Positions 1 to 9,845 of a DNA stretch of 64,000 nucleotides are shown here, one piece after another. The position numbers and the translations under genes are program-made. This DNA comes from Thermococcus thioreducens (lineage in GTDB: Archaea; Methanobacteriota_B; Thermococci; Thermococcales; Thermococcaceae): assembly GCF_002214545.1 (NCBI RefSeq), contig NZ_CP015105.1, forward strand, positions 558,001 through 622,000, written 5' to 3'. Numbering within the stretch: position 1 is the first letter of the stretch; the number at the start of each line of letters is the position of its first letter. Below the pieces are notes generated by a model. That model saw only the letters and a program-made list of their open reading frames with translations. It searched no databases and had not been told where the DNA came from.

Positions 1-280
1 CCATCAGCGGTATTGCCGCACGGAGAACGGTGATTATGACGACGTTTCGCCTGTCTCTGACTATCGTTCCAACGGTTTCTTCAAGCGGCGTTTTTATCGG
101 AATCCTCTCGACCTCCATCGTTTTGGTCAGCTCGTAGGCCATGTAGCGGCCGAGCTTGACGAGTCCCTTTCTGAACGGTATCGGCCCCGTTCTCTCGTCC
201 CTCAGCTCCGTCAGAATCTCCATGATGAACGGGGAGTCCTCAAAGGAGTAAACACCCTTCCACCGCTTATCCTCTATCAT
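1..280 (-). CDS. upp: Uracil phosphoribosyltransferase, N-terminal part
   Basis: The reverse strand opens at an ATG at 280 after GGTGAGG and stays open to the window edge (93 codons seen). The N-terminus [18 protein letters not shown] and the later [17 protein letters not shown] match archaeal UPRT, which makes UMP from uracil and PRPP in cytoplasmic pyrimidine salvage. The PRPP-binding loop is beyond the window. A TATA-like GGCTAATAAACC sits in the 50 bp gap after the neighbouring MATE gene, so it probably has its own promoter. Identity is by recall of the family; the gene is incomplete only because of the window edge. Confidence 0.9.
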   Translation of the reverse strand, partial: MIEDKRWKGVYSFEDSPFIMEILTELRDERTGPIPFRKGLVKLGRYMAYELTKTMEVERIPIKTPLEETVGTIVRDRRNVVIITVLRAAIPLM

Positions 281-330
281 CGCCCTCACCGGTGGTAGGT
301 CAGAGAAAGGGTTTATTAGCCTTCCGGATG

Positions 331-1785
331 TTAAGCAGTGGCCTTCTCAGGCTCGGTTTTTGACTTCTCTTCGATTATCCGTTTCATCCACGTGCCGCGC
401 AGGAACCAGGCGAGAGCAACCATCGCGGCTATAAAGTTGCTCATGCCCATGCCGAAGAACACTCCCCTGCTCGTGAAGCCGAAGAGCTCCGCGAGAGGTA
501 CGGTGATTCCAAGGATTGTTATGGCACCGATGTAGCCGAAGGCGTAGCTGAGCGGAATCCTCAGCCCCCAGAGGCGGAATATCCCGAGGGCCATGCTCTT
601 CTTGGTGTGGCCCGCCGAACTGAAGGTTCTGTTGACGACTATGAATATTCCATTGAAAAACGGCACCGAGATTAGGAAGTATTTCATAACGACCTCGCTC
701 TCCTTGATGACGGCAGGGTCGTTTAAGAACACGCGGAATATCTCGACGCGGAAGACCCCGATTATCAGTATCGCGAGGCTAGCTATTGCGAAGTTTATGA
801 GCATCGCCCTCTCGGCTATTCTTTTTGCCCTTTCGTAGTTCTCCGCTCCGACGTTCTGGGCTATCATCGTCCCCATCGCCATACTTATTCCGCGAGAGAT
901 GCTCGTGAGGAAGTTCACCAGTCTGGTAGTTATAACGTAGGCGGCGTAGGTGACATCTCCGAAACCGAATATTATCCTAGTGAGGATAACGAAGCCGAAG
1001 CTGTTCGCCGACTGGCCGATGCTCGACGGCAGGCCAACCTTGAATATCTTCTTGTAGAACTCGAAGTCTGGCTTGAGGCTCTCAAGGCTCAGGCTCAGCC
1101 CGACCCTATCGGTTAAGAGGAGGTAGAGTCCTATGAATGCTCCTACCGAGTTTGCAAAGACCGTCGCTATTGCAGCCCCTGCAACTCCCAGCTTCGGGAA
1201 GCCCAGCCAGCCGAATATCAGTATCGGGTCTAGGATTATGTTTATCGCCACGGTGAGAAGGGTTATCTTGACCGGTGTTTTCGTGTCCCCCGTTGCTCTC
1301 ACGAGCGCTCCAAAGGCCATGAAAGTGAAGGAAAATGGGATGCCGAGGAATATTATCGTCGCGTAGGTGAGCGAGTATGGGTAGACGTTCTCGCTGACCT
1401 TCATGAAGTGCAGGGCGTACGGCAGGAGGAGCGTTCCAATTATGGCAGTTGCCGTCGCGAAGAACAGCATGAGTGAGTAGAGTGCCCCGGCGGAGCGGTT
1501 TGCCCTGTCATACTTCTCAGCGCCTATATACTGGCCTACGAAGGCAAAGCCCGCTGTGGTAAACCCGAGTCCAAGGGCCATTAATGTGCCGATTATTGGC
1601 CACGTGACTCCCGGGGCCGAGAGCGCCTCCCTCCCGAGTTTGCCGAGCCAGAAGGTATCGGTTATGTTGTAGACAACTTGGACTAGGTTGTTTACAATGA
1701 GCGGGCCCGCCAGAACGAGAAGTGTCTTTTCTATGGGCCCGGTTAGTATCTCTTCGCGCATCCTCCCGATTTTCTCGCTCTTCAT
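331..1785 (-). CDS. MATE family multidrug/cation efflux transporter (copy 1)
   Basis: A 484-residue polytopic membrane protein with the two six-helix halves of the MATE family; both halves start with the usual pattern ([22 protein letters not shown] early, [21 protein letters not shown] in the middle). MATE proteins expel drugs or metabolites in exchange for Na+ or H+; the substrate here is unknown. I chose the ATG at 1785 because it aligns with the start of the next gene; a TTG two codons upstream is also open. The 39 bp gap before it holds CCTTTTATATCACC, a good TATA box, so it can be transcribed separately from its upstream paralogue. Confidence 0.9.
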   Translation of the reverse strand: MKSEKIGRMREEILTGPIEKTLLVLAGPLIVNNLVQVVYNITDTFWLGKLGREALSAPGVTWPIIGTLMALGLGFTTAGFAFVGQYIGAEKYDRANRSAGALYSLMLFFATATAIIGTLLLPYALHFMKVSENVYPYSLTYATIIFLGIPFSFTFMAFGALVRATGDTKTPVKITLLTVAINIILDPILIFGWLGFPKLGVAGAAIATVFANSVGAFIGLYLLLTDRVGLSLSLESLKPDFEFYKKIFKVGLPSSIGQSANSFGFVILTRIIFGFGDVTYAAYVITTRLVNFLTSISRGISMAMGTMIAQNVGAENYERAKRIAERAMLINFAIASLAILIIGVFRVEIFRVFLNDPAVIKESEVVMKYFLISVPFFNGIFIVVNRTFSSAGHTKKSMALGIFRLWGLRIPLSYAFGYIGAITILGITVPLAELFGFTSRGVFFGMGMSNFIAAMVALAWFLRGTWMKRIIEEKSKTEPEKATA

Positions 1786-1824
1786 GTGCAATCAGACCGC
1801 AATCGAAACGGTGATATAAAAGGT

Positions 1825-3225
1825 TTATGATGCGCTCGCGGGTTCCTCGATTATCCTTTCCATCCAGCTCCCGGTCAGGAACCAGGCGAGAGCAACAACC
1901 GCGCCGAGAACGTTGCTCAGACCCATCCCGAGCCACATTCCGGAGGTGTCCCTCACGAGGATTCCGAGGCCGTAGCTGAGGGGCAACCTTAGCCCCCAGA
2001 GGCGGAGTATGCTGAGGAGCATGCTCTTCTTGGTGTGCCCTGAACTCTGGAAGACGTTGTTTACCGCCGAGAATATCCCGAAGAAAGGCAGCGATGCGGA
2101 GAAATACTTAACTACCTTAGCGCTCTCGGCTATTATCGCCGGGTCGTTGATGAAAAAGCTGAATATCTCCACACGGAAGAAGGCGAAGAGGAGCGTTCCG
2201 ACGCTCAGGATGGCAAAGTTTATTGCCATCGTCTTCTCGGCTATGGTCTTGGCCCTCTCGTAGAGCTTTGCCCCAACGGTCTGACCCACCATTGTCCCCA
2301 TCGCCATGCTTATGCCGTCAGAGAAGGCGAACATGAAGTTGGTCAGCCTGTTGGTTATGGAGTAGGTCGCGAAGGCCACATCGGCCTCGCCGAACTGACC
2401 ACCGAGGGTGAAGATTATCCTCGTGAGTATGACGAAGCCGAGGGCTGTGGTTGACGAACCAACGCTTGAGGGTATACCAACGCGGAAAATGCGCTTGTAG
2501 AATGGCCAGTCTGGCTTCAGGCCTTCCACCGTAAGGTGTATCCCAACCTTCCCCCTGAAGAGGAGGTATCCACCGAAGAGCGAGCCGAGGCTGTTGGAGA
2601 ACATCGTTGCTACTGCTGCACCTATGACCCCAAGCTCTGGAAACGGCCCCCAGCCGAATATCAGGAAGGGGTCCAGGGCCAGATTGAGGAGCACGGTGGC
2701 TATGTTTATCTTAACCGGTGTTTTTGTGTCTCCTATCGCCCTCAGGAGGAAGTTGAAGGCGAAGAGCGTGAAGGCGAAGGGTATTCCGGCGAAGATGACG
2801 CGGGTGTAGTTGAGTGCGTAGGGATAGACGGTGTCACTAACGTTCATGAACTTGAGGAGGTATGGGGCCGAGAGGACACCAAATACGCCAACTCCAATAG
2901 CGAAGAGCATCATGAGGGAGTAGAGCGCTCCCGCGGCCCTGTTCGCTTTTTCATACTCCCTCGCCCCGACGTACTGGCTGACGAAGGCGAAGCCTGCTGT
3001 AGCGAACCCCATTCCGATGGCCATGAAGAACCACACCAGCGGCCACGCCGTCCCTGGTGCCGCCAGCTCCTCCCTTCCGAGCTTCCCGAGCCAGTACGTG
3101 TCGGTGAGGTTGTAGAGAACCTGAACGAGCTGGTTTATGATTAGGGGATAGGCTAGCACGATGAGCGTCTTCACTATCGGGCCGCCCACGATCTGGTCGC
3201 GCATTGCCTCTACTTCACGTCTCAT
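1825..3225 (-). CDS. MATE family multidrug/cation efflux transporter (copy 2)
   Basis: A 466-residue MATE exporter closely similar along its length to the gene just downstream (shared [51 protein letters not shown] and the C-terminal SGHTKKSM...RLWGLR.PLSYG segments). The two genes are therefore a tandem duplication that has diverged. The promoter GGCTTTTATACACACG lies about 25 bp before the ATG and there is no ribosome-binding site, so the transcript is probably leaderless. The substrate cannot be read from the sequence. Confidence 0.9.
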   Translation of the reverse strand: MRREVEAMRDQIVGGPIVKTLIVLAYPLIINQLVQVLYNLTDTYWLGKLGREELAAPGTAWPLVWFFMAIGMGFATAGFAFVSQYVGAREYEKANRAAGALYSLMMLFAIGVGVFGVLSAPYLLKFMNVSDTVYPYALNYTRVIFAGIPFAFTLFAFNFLLRAIGDTKTPVKINIATVLLNLALDPFLIFGWGPFPELGVIGAAVATMFSNSLGSLFGGYLLFRGKVGIHLTVEGLKPDWPFYKRIFRVGIPSSVGSSTTALGFVILTRIIFTLGGQFGEADVAFATYSITNRLTNFMFAFSDGISMAMGTMVGQTVGAKLYERAKTIAEKTMAINFAILSVGTLLFAFFRVEIFSFFINDPAIIAESAKVVKYFSASLPFFGIFSAVNNVFQSSGHTKKSMLLSILRLWGLRLPLSYGLGILVRDTSGMWLGMGLSNVLGAVVALAWFLTGSWMERIIEEPASAS

Positions 3226-3363
3226 TGAGATGGCTGTCGAAACGTGTGTATAAAAGCCTTATGGTGGATAAAAGAGCCAGCAACATGGATATCCCTGTCT
3301 GAAAAACGCCGCTGGAGTCTCAATACACAAGCGATAGAAACGGAATAGAAAAGGGAAGGAAGC

Positions 3364-5718
3364 TCACTCGAAGAGCCTCTTGCGAGCCGCCTCAAGGATG
3401 AGCTTCTGCTCCTCCTGGGCGACGGTCTTCCTGATGAGCTCCACCGCGTCGGGGTTGGCGCTGATGCTGTCGATGCCGAGCCTGACGAGGATCTTGGCCA
3501 TCTTGGGGTCGCTTCCTGCCTGTCCGCAGATGCTGGTCTCGACGCCGTACTTCTTGGCGACCTTGATGACGTTCTCGATGAGCTTGAGCACCGCCGGGTG
3601 CTTCTCGTCGTAGAGGTATGCTATCCTGTCGTTGTCCCTGTCGATGGCGAGGGTGTACTGGGTGAGGTCGTTGGTTCCGAAGCTGACGAAGTCGAGGCCT
3701 TCCTTGATGAGATCCTCGATGATGAGAGCCGCTGCCGGAACCTCGACCATTATTCCCCACTCGACGTCCTTGTGCGGCTCAAGGCCGACTGAGCGGGCGA
3801 TCTCCTTGGCCTTCCTGATCTGCTCGGGGTTGGCGACGAGCGGGAGCATGACGCCGATGTTGTCGTAGCCCTCCTCGACGACCTTCTTGATGGCCTTGAA
3901 CTCCGCCTTGAGGAGCTCAACCTGGTCAAGGCTCCTCCTGATTCCGCGCCAGCCGAGCATCGGGTTCCTCTCGTCCGGTTCGTCCTCTCCGCCGGGCATC
4001 TCCTTGAACTCGTTGGTCGGAGCATCAAGCGTCCTGTACCAGACGGGCCTCGGGTAGAAGGCAGCGGCAACGGTTCTGATGCCGTCGGCGAGCTTCTCGA
4101 CGAGCTCCTCCTCCTTGCCCTCCTTGATGAACTTGACCGGGTGCTTGCCTATGGTGAGGATCATGTGCTCGGCGCGGAGGAGACCGACACCGTCGGCGCC
4201 GGTGGCGGCTGCCCTCTCGGCGACCTCCGGCATGGAGACATTGACCTTGACCTTGGTGGCGGTGACGAGCGGAGCACCGGCAACGACGACCTGTCCGCCG
4301 GCGGCTTTCTCTTCCTCCTTCTTCTCGACGAGGCTCTTGACTATGCCCTTGTAGACGACACCCCTGGTTCCGTCAACGGTGACGTAGTCGCCGGTCTTGA
4401 GCTTCTTGGTGGCCTCCTTGGTACCGACGACTGCCGGGATGCCGAGCTCACGGCTGACGATGGCGGCGTGGCTGGTTCTTCCGCCCTCGTCGGTGACGAT
4501 AGCGGAAGCCCTCTTCATGGCCGGAACCATGTCCGGGTTGGTCATGGTGGTGACGAGAACGTCGCCCTCCTTGACCTTGTCGATCTCGTCGGCCTCGAAG
4601 ATGACGACGACCCTTCCGGCACCTATGCCCGGTGAGGCACCGAGACCCTTGAGGATGACCTCGGCCTCCTCAACCTCGGCGGCCTCCTGGGCAGTCTCGG
4701 TCTCCTTGAGGGTGGTGATCGGCCTGCTCTGGACGATGTAGAGCTTGCCGTCGTCGGCGTCGTAGGCCCACTCGATGTCCTGCGGCCAGCCGTAGTGCTC
4801 CTCGATCTTGGCGCCTATCTTGGCGACCTCGATGATCTGCTCCTCGGTGAGAACCTGCTTCTCAACCCACTCCGGACCGAGGTAGTCGGCGACCTTGACG
4901 TAGATGGTTCCCTTGCCGGTCTCCGGATTGCGGACGACCATGACCTCCTTCTTGGCGATGTACTTCTCCTTGATCCTCCAGGTGCCCTTCTCAACTATGT
5001 ACTCGTCAGGAGAAACACTGCCGCTGACGACGGCCTCACCGAGGCCCCAGCTGGCGTTGATCATGATCTCGTTCCTGTTGTTGGTGACCGGGTTGGCGGT
5101 GAACATAACACCGCTGGTCTTGCTGTTGACCATCTTCTGGACGACCGCTGAGAGGTAGACCTTGCTGTGGTCGAAGCCCTGCTTGGCCCTGTAGAAGGTG
5201 GCCCTGGCGGTCCAGAGGCTGGCCCAGCACTTCTTGACCTTGTCTATGACGTCGTCAACGCCGTAGACGTCGAGGTAGGTCTCCTGCTGGCCGGCGAAGC
5301 TGGCCTCCGGGAGGTCCTCAGCGGTGGCCGAGCTCCTGACGGCGACATAAACGGCGTCCTTGTTGAACCTCTGGGAGAGCTCCTTGTAGGCCCTCTCAAT
5401 CTCTCCGGCTATCTCTGCCGGCATCGGGAGCTCGATTATCTTCTGCCTGATCTTGGCGGTGTTCTCCTGGAGCTGCTTGGAGTCATCGACGTTGGTCTCG
5501 GCGATGACACCCATAATCCACTCCTGGAGGGTCTTTCCGTCCTCAAGCTTGACGTTCTCGACGAAGTACTTGTATGCCTCGGCGGTAACACAGAAGCCGG
5601 GCGGAACCGGAATGCCGGCGTTGGTCATTTCTCCAAGGTTGGCACCCTTTCCGCCAACAAGAGCGACGTCGCCCTTTCCGAGTTCCTCAAACCACTTTAT
5701 AAACTTGTATTCGCTCAT
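3364..5718 (-). CDS. ppsA: Phosphoenolpyruvate synthase (pyruvate, water dikinase)
   Basis: A 784-residue enzyme converting pyruvate and ATP to PEP, AMP and Pi; in Thermococcales it links pyruvate to gluconeogenesis and may also run toward pyruvate. The domains are in the usual order: ATP-grasp nucleotide-binding domain (1-340, with GGKGANLGEM near the start), phosphohistidine domain with His417 in EGGRTSHAAIVSRELGIPA, and PEP/pyruvate TIM barrel (about 480-784) with Cys731 in TSICGQAGSDP. Start ATG 5718 follows GGAGGG at good spacing. Codon use is strongly biased to G/C-ending codons, as expected of a highly expressed gene. It stands alone, 133 bp from its upstream neighbour. Confidence 0.97.
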   Translation of the reverse strand: MSEYKFIKWFEELGKGDVALVGGKGANLGEMTNAGIPVPPGFCVTAEAYKYFVENVKLEDGKTLQEWIMGVIAETNVDDSKQLQENTAKIRQKIIELPMPAEIAGEIERAYKELSQRFNKDAVYVAVRSSATAEDLPEASFAGQQETYLDVYGVDDVIDKVKKCWASLWTARATFYRAKQGFDHSKVYLSAVVQKMVNSKTSGVMFTANPVTNNRNEIMINASWGLGEAVVSGSVSPDEYIVEKGTWRIKEKYIAKKEVMVVRNPETGKGTIYVKVADYLGPEWVEKQVLTEEQIIEVAKIGAKIEEHYGWPQDIEWAYDADDGKLYIVQSRPITTLKETETAQEAAEVEEAEVILKGLGASPGIGAGRVVVIFEADEIDKVKEGDVLVTTMTNPDMVPAMKRASAIVTDEGGRTSHAAIVSRELGIPAVVGTKEATKKLKTGDYVTVDGTRGVVYKGIVKSLVEKKEEEKAAGGQVVVAGAPLVTATKVKVNVSMPEVAERAAATGADGVGLLRAEHMILTIGKHPVKFIKEGKEEELVEKLADGIRTVAAAFYPRPVWYRTLDAPTNEFKEMPGGEDEPDERNPMLGWRGIRRSLDQVELLKAEFKAIKKVVEEGYDNIGVMLPLVANPEQIRKAKEIARSVGLEPHKDVEWGIMVEVPAAALIIEDLIKEGLDFVSFGTNDLTQYTLAIDRDNDRIAYLYDEKHPAVLKLIENVIKVAKKYGVETSICGQAGSDPKMAKILVRLGIDSISANPDAVELIRKTVAQEEQKLILEAARKRLFE

Positions 5719-5736
5719 GCGAATCCCTCCACAATC

Positions 5737-5777
5737 GTTTACTGCGGGTGATATATCGAGGGCCCGTATTTAAAATT
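5737..5777 (-). promoter_or_regulatory. ppsA promoter with a half TGM-like box
   Basis: On the minus strand AATTTTAAATACGG (5764-5777) is the TATA region and places transcription start near 5742. Just downstream, the plus strand reads GTTTAC-TGCGG-GTGATA (5737-5753). One arm of the Thermococcales glycolytic motif (TATCAC-N5-GTGATA) is perfect; the other keeps only three of six bases. Regulation by TGR/TrmBL1 here is weakly supported, and the position downstream of TATA is not what is expected for a gluconeogenic gene. Confidence 0.4.
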
Positions 5778-5851
5778 AACTATCCATGGCTGTTCTTTGG
5801 GGTACATGAATGAAAAAGAAGGCGAATGTGTTCATTTGGGTTGACGGGGGC

Positions 5852-7273
5852 TTAACTATCCCTGCTTTTGGAGATTGAGGTGGAGCGTATGAAAACCTTA
5901 AAGCCCTCTTCGGGGAACTCCCTGGCGATGGTGTACATACCGCTTTCTTCGATGTTTAGTGGAGGGTCGCTCTCCATTTTGATTATAAGGCCGTACTTTC
6001 CGCTGGCGATTCTGTTACGAACCTGTTGTCTGTCTATTATGACCTGGATTATTGCATCCGGATAGTACAGTCCTGCCATCGTGTACATCTTGGGCGAAAC
6101 AAGGAGCCATTCCACGGAAGGGTAGTTGGCTGAGGCGTATTCCATCACCTTAACATAGACAGCCCCCTGTTCGTCCCACTGCCCTTTGAGGTATAGGGCG
6201 TCTCTTCCAATTGGAATCAGGAACAGTATCAGGAGCATGATAGACGCATACTTTCTGTGCTCGGCACTCGTTATAAGTTCGTGGAGAATCTCCGCCAGGC
6301 TCCACAGGCCGTGAGCGGCTAGGAGGGCAATCACGGGAGAGAGGAACGTTATGAAGCGCTCTTCTTTATGGGTTACGGTCATTATCCCCAGCAGTCCAAG
6401 AAAGAGCCAGCTTATGAGAAGCCATCCCTCGTCGTTCTTTTTGAGGAATACAAAGCCGGCTATTGCTAAGAACAGGAGGATACCCAGGGTGTTGGCTATC
6501 ATTCCCACGTAGTCGAATGCTGAAACCGGTGGTGCGTTGGTTACATACTGGGTGGCCACGCTGAAGGGCTTAAACGCACCGCCGTAATAGAGATGGCCCA
6601 TGTACATCCAGGGCAGGAGGACAAGGATGAAGAGGAGGAACCCGAGGGGATACTCCTTTTTCCTTGCCCAATCCCAGTGTTCGGTCAGATACAGGTATGC
6701 TATTATGACTCCCAGTATCGAGAGTCCTGTGTATCTGGTCAGCACCGCTATTCCCGCGATTATGAACGAGAGGTACAGCCTTGTGGCTTCACCCCTTTTT
6801 CTCCCGGTGTACAGTAGGTATATGGCGAGGGTGTAGAAAAACGTGAACTCGCTGTGGACAAGCTCGCGGGTTCCCATCGCAAAAGCCGGGGGATTGAAGA
6901 CGTAGAACATAGCCGCCGCAAACGCTTTCAGCCGGTCTCTCCACAGCTCCATAGCGAAGGTATATACAAGGCCGGCCGTAAGGGCGTAAAAAAACGCTGA
7001 GACGAGTCGAGCTGCCGCTAGGTGGGAGTGGGGTGGAACTAACCTGAAGAGAAGCGAGAGAGTGTAGACATAGACTGGTGGACGGTACATCATGTAGACC
7101 CCTTGGTAAGTGTAGTTCGTTATGCCCTTGAGGAGATTCCTTGCGATATTTATGTAGAGTGCTCCGTCGTAGGTGATGGTTCTATCGGGGAGGAAGGCTA
7201 TGGCTAGAGTCAGGGAAAAAAGAGCTATTGTCCCACTTATGTATACCTCCCTCCTTGAGAGCACTGGCGTCAC
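5852..7273 (-). CDS. GT-C family glycosyltransferase (PMT/ArnT-like), membrane
   Basis: A 473-residue protein with about ten hydrophobic segments. After the first transmembrane helix comes a loop with ITYDGALYINIARN; Asp36 sits where GT-C enzymes (PMT family 39, ArnT, STT3) keep their catalytic acid. It probably moves a sugar from a polyprenyl phosphate donor on the outer face of the membrane; the sugar and acceptor are unknown. The start is GTG 7273 after GGAGGG. The 57 bp gap to the STT3-like gene holds AAAGGTTTAAATAG, so it likely has its own promoter. Its two neighbours upstream are also surface-glycan-type membrane proteins. Confidence 0.75.
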   Translation of the reverse strand: MTPVLSRREVYISGTIALFSLTLAIAFLPDRTITYDGALYINIARNLLKGITNYTYQGVYMMYRPPVYVYTLSLLFRLVPPHSHLAAARLVSAFFYALTAGLVYTFAMELWRDRLKAFAAAMFYVFNPPAFAMGTRELVHSEFTFFYTLAIYLLYTGRKRGEATRLYLSFIIAGIAVLTRYTGLSILGVIIAYLYLTEHWDWARKKEYPLGFLLFILVLLPWMYMGHLYYGGAFKPFSVATQYVTNAPPVSAFDYVGMIANTLGILLFLAIAGFVFLKKNDEGWLLISWLFLGLLGIMTVTHKEERFITFLSPVIALLAAHGLWSLAEILHELITSAEHRKYASIMLLILFLIPIGRDALYLKGQWDEQGAVYVKVMEYASANYPSVEWLLVSPKMYTMAGLYYPDAIIQVIIDRQQVRNRIASGKYGLIIKMESDPPLNIEESGMYTIAREFPEEGFKVFIRSTSISKSRDS

Positions 7274-7330
7274 GTCACACCCTCCATTTACTCCAGGATG
7301 TGTTACTATTTAAACCTTTCGAAATTAAAA

Positions 7331-9790
7331 TCAGGAGAAGCTGAGCAGTGGATGGGCCTTTAGAAGTCCGTTGATCATATCGATTGCTCTATCGCTGCCG
7401 TAGGCGTAGCTGAAGTAGCGGTACATGGTGAGCACTGAATCGAGGGGGTGTACCTCCCTGTTGGGGTCGAACGTGTTCTCGATGAAGCTGAGGGTCTTCT
7501 CCTCCGCGTCCTTAAGTCCGGCGACGTGATAAATGTATGCCATCTGGGCGTAGGTAGCTCTGGAATACGCGTACTCATACTTCTCTGCCTTCAGCTTTCC
7601 GCTATCCTCCTGCTCCCCTGTCATCCATTCGGCCGCTTTTCTGACCGCTTTGAGGACGCTCTCATTGCCCGTCAGCTGATAGTACCTTGCGAGGCTTGAG
7701 GCGAGTGCTATGGTGGTGCCGAGGTTGTTGTTCCAGCTTCCATCCTCCTTCTGCTCCCTCAGTAGCTGGATGACGATGTTCTTCTCGGTTGTGGAGTTCA
7801 GGATTCCAAGCTCCTTGTAAACTGGGAGCATGAGAGCGTTTGTCACGAGGCCACCTTTATTGTCCTTCGGTGTTGTCATAAAGTAGTCCTCGCGTTCCCT
7901 GCTCTCCAGCAACTTGAGCGACCTCCCCTTTCCGTCGAAGTTGACCTCCTTCAGAGGTTCGAGGGTGTACGCGGTGTACAGGGTAAAGTCGTTGGGTGGA
8001 ACTCCCCAGGGGAACGCTCCGTTGTCCATCTGCTTGTATGAAAGCCAGCGGAGGAGCCAGTCTGTGCGGGCGTTGAAGGCATCATCTCCGGTCTTTTGGT
8101 AGAGGCGTGAGTAGAGGTCAACCATCCAGGCATTAAGATTGAAGTAGGCCTTGTACCTGGTGTCGAAGTCGGCATAATTATATCCCGTCCAGAACTTCTC
8201 CAGGAAATTGACGAGCGGTGAGTAATTTCCGGTATAGTTTAGAGGAAACGGCTGTTCCATCTTTAGGGTAGGTTCTGGAATGAAGCGGTATATGACCGAA
8301 CCGCCGTTGCAGAATTCAACCTTGAAATGGGTATCATAGGGGGCGTATTCCATAAGGCCGTAGCGGATGAGGCCGTACGAATACCGTTTCCTGTCAACGA
8401 AGATGTAGCTTACGTTGTATTTCCTCATAAGATAATACGCCCACTCGCGCTGGTTTGAGCTGAACATTACGACGTGGTCAGTGTACGCCTGGCCCGCCTC
8501 CCTCACGGTGGGAGCCTCTCCAAAGAATCCCTGATAGACTTTTTTCCATATGACAACGTCCTTTCTGTGTGTGTTGCCTATGAGGAGATATCCCATATCC
8601 CACCAAACGAGTATTGTGGCGTTTTCAGGAGTGTTCTGGACTATCCACTCGTAGGCCTCCTTATCGCTCACAGTTGGCGCCTCGACGTACTTGTAAGCTC
8701 CGTAGGCTCCCTGGGCAAGAGGGGTAACCAACAACAGCAGGATTACCAGTGAGGTTACCCAGTGCTTTCGTGAAATACTCTTTATCCACTCAGCGCCCGG
8801 ACCTTTCACGTCTTCGAAGGCTCTCTGGATAAACGGTCCGATGGCAGGAAAGACAGCGTCAATAAGGTACTCTGCGGCCATAACTGAGAGGGGTATTGTC
8901 GCGTAAGGGTCGCGGAAGCGGAAGGAAATTCCGCCGGCCAGCATAAACGCCCAGGCCCAGAGGACGAAGCCACGTCGTATGCTGTCCCTTTTGAAATAGT
9001 ATGGGCTTGCTATCGCTCCAAAGACGAGCTGGATAACGCCTATCCACTTGAAGTAGCCCAGGAAGCTCACTTCGCTTCGCTGAAGCCTGAGGAACAGCTC
9101 CCCAACGGTTGACTGGATGAAAGACACCTGCGTGTAGGCTGTGAACGCTAGAACTGCTAGGACGACAAGGTAGTGGAGGTTCTTTCTTATGAAAGGCCAC
9201 AGGTAGGAGGCGAACAGCAGAACCGCGGCCATGGCAAAGAATATCCACCCCCTGTGGGTCAGCATGTAGACCGTCATCACGATGGCCAGAAAGACCAGGT
9301 TGGAGAGCTTCCTCGATTTCATGAATCTTATCAGGAACAGCAGGCTTACCGAGAACAGGAACAGACCGAGGTTTTCAGGGATGTAGAGGCTAGTCCTGTA
9401 TATGGAGTTGGGGGCAAAGGCAAGAAATGCCGTCGCAAGAAGGGCGCGGTTTTTGTCCCCCGTGAGCTCCTTAAACGCCAGGTAGAAGCCAAGCACTGCG
9501 AGGGTGCCGTAGACTGCCGGAAGGACGAAGAAGAGGTAATCGGACGGGAATATCTTGTAAAACGCCGCGCCGATTATATGGAACAGAGGCGGATAGCTGT
9601 AGGCCCTCAGTCCGATCAGGGAAGGTATATCCTTTGGGATCGAGCCTATGCCTTGGCTGACTATCCTCAGGGTTATGTCTCGGTGAAGGTACTCGTCGTA
9701 TGTCGCTAAGAGAAGCGTTCTGTGGGGAATGAGTCTGATGATGAAAGCAGAAATGAGAAGCAGGGGGAGGTAGAGGCTTTCTCTCTTCAT
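7331..9790 (-). CDS. STT3/AglB-like membrane glycosyltransferase with C-terminal toroid-like domain
   Basis: An 819-residue protein. Residues 1-370 are a GT-C membrane domain with YDEYLHRD after helix 1 (Asp32 at the position of the oligosaccharyltransferase DxD-type loop). A soluble region follows with VWWDMGYLLIG; residues 396-400 (WWDMG) match the WWDYG sequon-binding signature of STT3/AglB except Tyr to Met. From about 545 to the end the sequence changes to repeated helical hairpins (YKQMDNGAFPWG, LREQKEDGSWNNN, EWMTGEQEDSGKL) like the alpha/alpha toroid of terpene cyclases and glycoside hydrolases. This domain is not normal for AglB, so it is more likely a paralogue than the housekeeping enzyme. 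Start ATG 9790 follows GAGGGGTG. Confidence 0.75.
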   Translation of the reverse strand: MKRESLYLPLLLISAFIIRLIPHRTLLLATYDEYLHRDITLRIVSQGIGSIPKDIPSLIGLRAYSYPPLFHIIGAAFYKIFPSDYLFFVLPAVYGTLAVLGFYLAFKELTGDKNRALLATAFLAFAPNSIYRTSLYIPENLGLFLFSVSLLFLIRFMKSRKLSNLVFLAIVMTVYMLTHRGWIFFAMAAVLLFASYLWPFIRKNLHYLVVLAVLAFTAYTQVSFIQSTVGELFLRLQRSEVSFLGYFKWIGVIQLVFGAIASPYYFKRDSIRRGFVLWAWAFMLAGGISFRFRDPYATIPLSVMAAEYLIDAVFPAIGPFIQRAFEDVKGPGAEWIKSISRKHWVTSLVILLLLVTPLAQGAYGAYKYVEAPTVSDKEAYEWIVQNTPENATILVWWDMGYLLIGNTHRKDVVIWKKVYQGFFGEAPTVREAGQAYTDHVVMFSSNQREWAYYLMRKYNVSYIFVDRKRYSYGLIRYGLMEYAPYDTHFKVEFCNGGSVIYRFIPEPTLKMEQPFPLNYTGNYSPLVNFLEKFWTGYNYADFDTRYKAYFNLNAWMVDLYSRLYQKTGDDAFNARTDWLLRWLSYKQMDNGAFPWGVPPNDFTLYTAYTLEPLKEVNFDGKGRSLKLLESREREDYFMTTPKDNKGGLVTNALMLPVYKELGILNSTTEKNIVIQLLREQKEDGSWNNNLGTTIALASSLARYYQLTGNESVLKAVRKAAEWMTGEQEDSGKLKAEKYEYAYSRATYAQMAYIYHVAGLKDAEEKTLSFIENTFDPNREVHPLDSVLTMYRYFSYAYGSDRAIDMINGLLKAHPLLSFS

Positions 9791-9845
9791 TGCACGACAC
9801 CCCTCAAATTTTTAAGCTCCTTTTTTAACATTAATTGGTGGTAAA

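Noticed and set aside
331-3225. The two MATE genes as halves of one broken gene
   Set aside because: Each is full length with its own promoter and start; they are tandem paralogues.
5737-5753. Glycolytic motif at ppsA
   Set aside because: Only one arm matches and it is on the side of TATA not expected for a gluconeogenic gene; kept only as a weak note.
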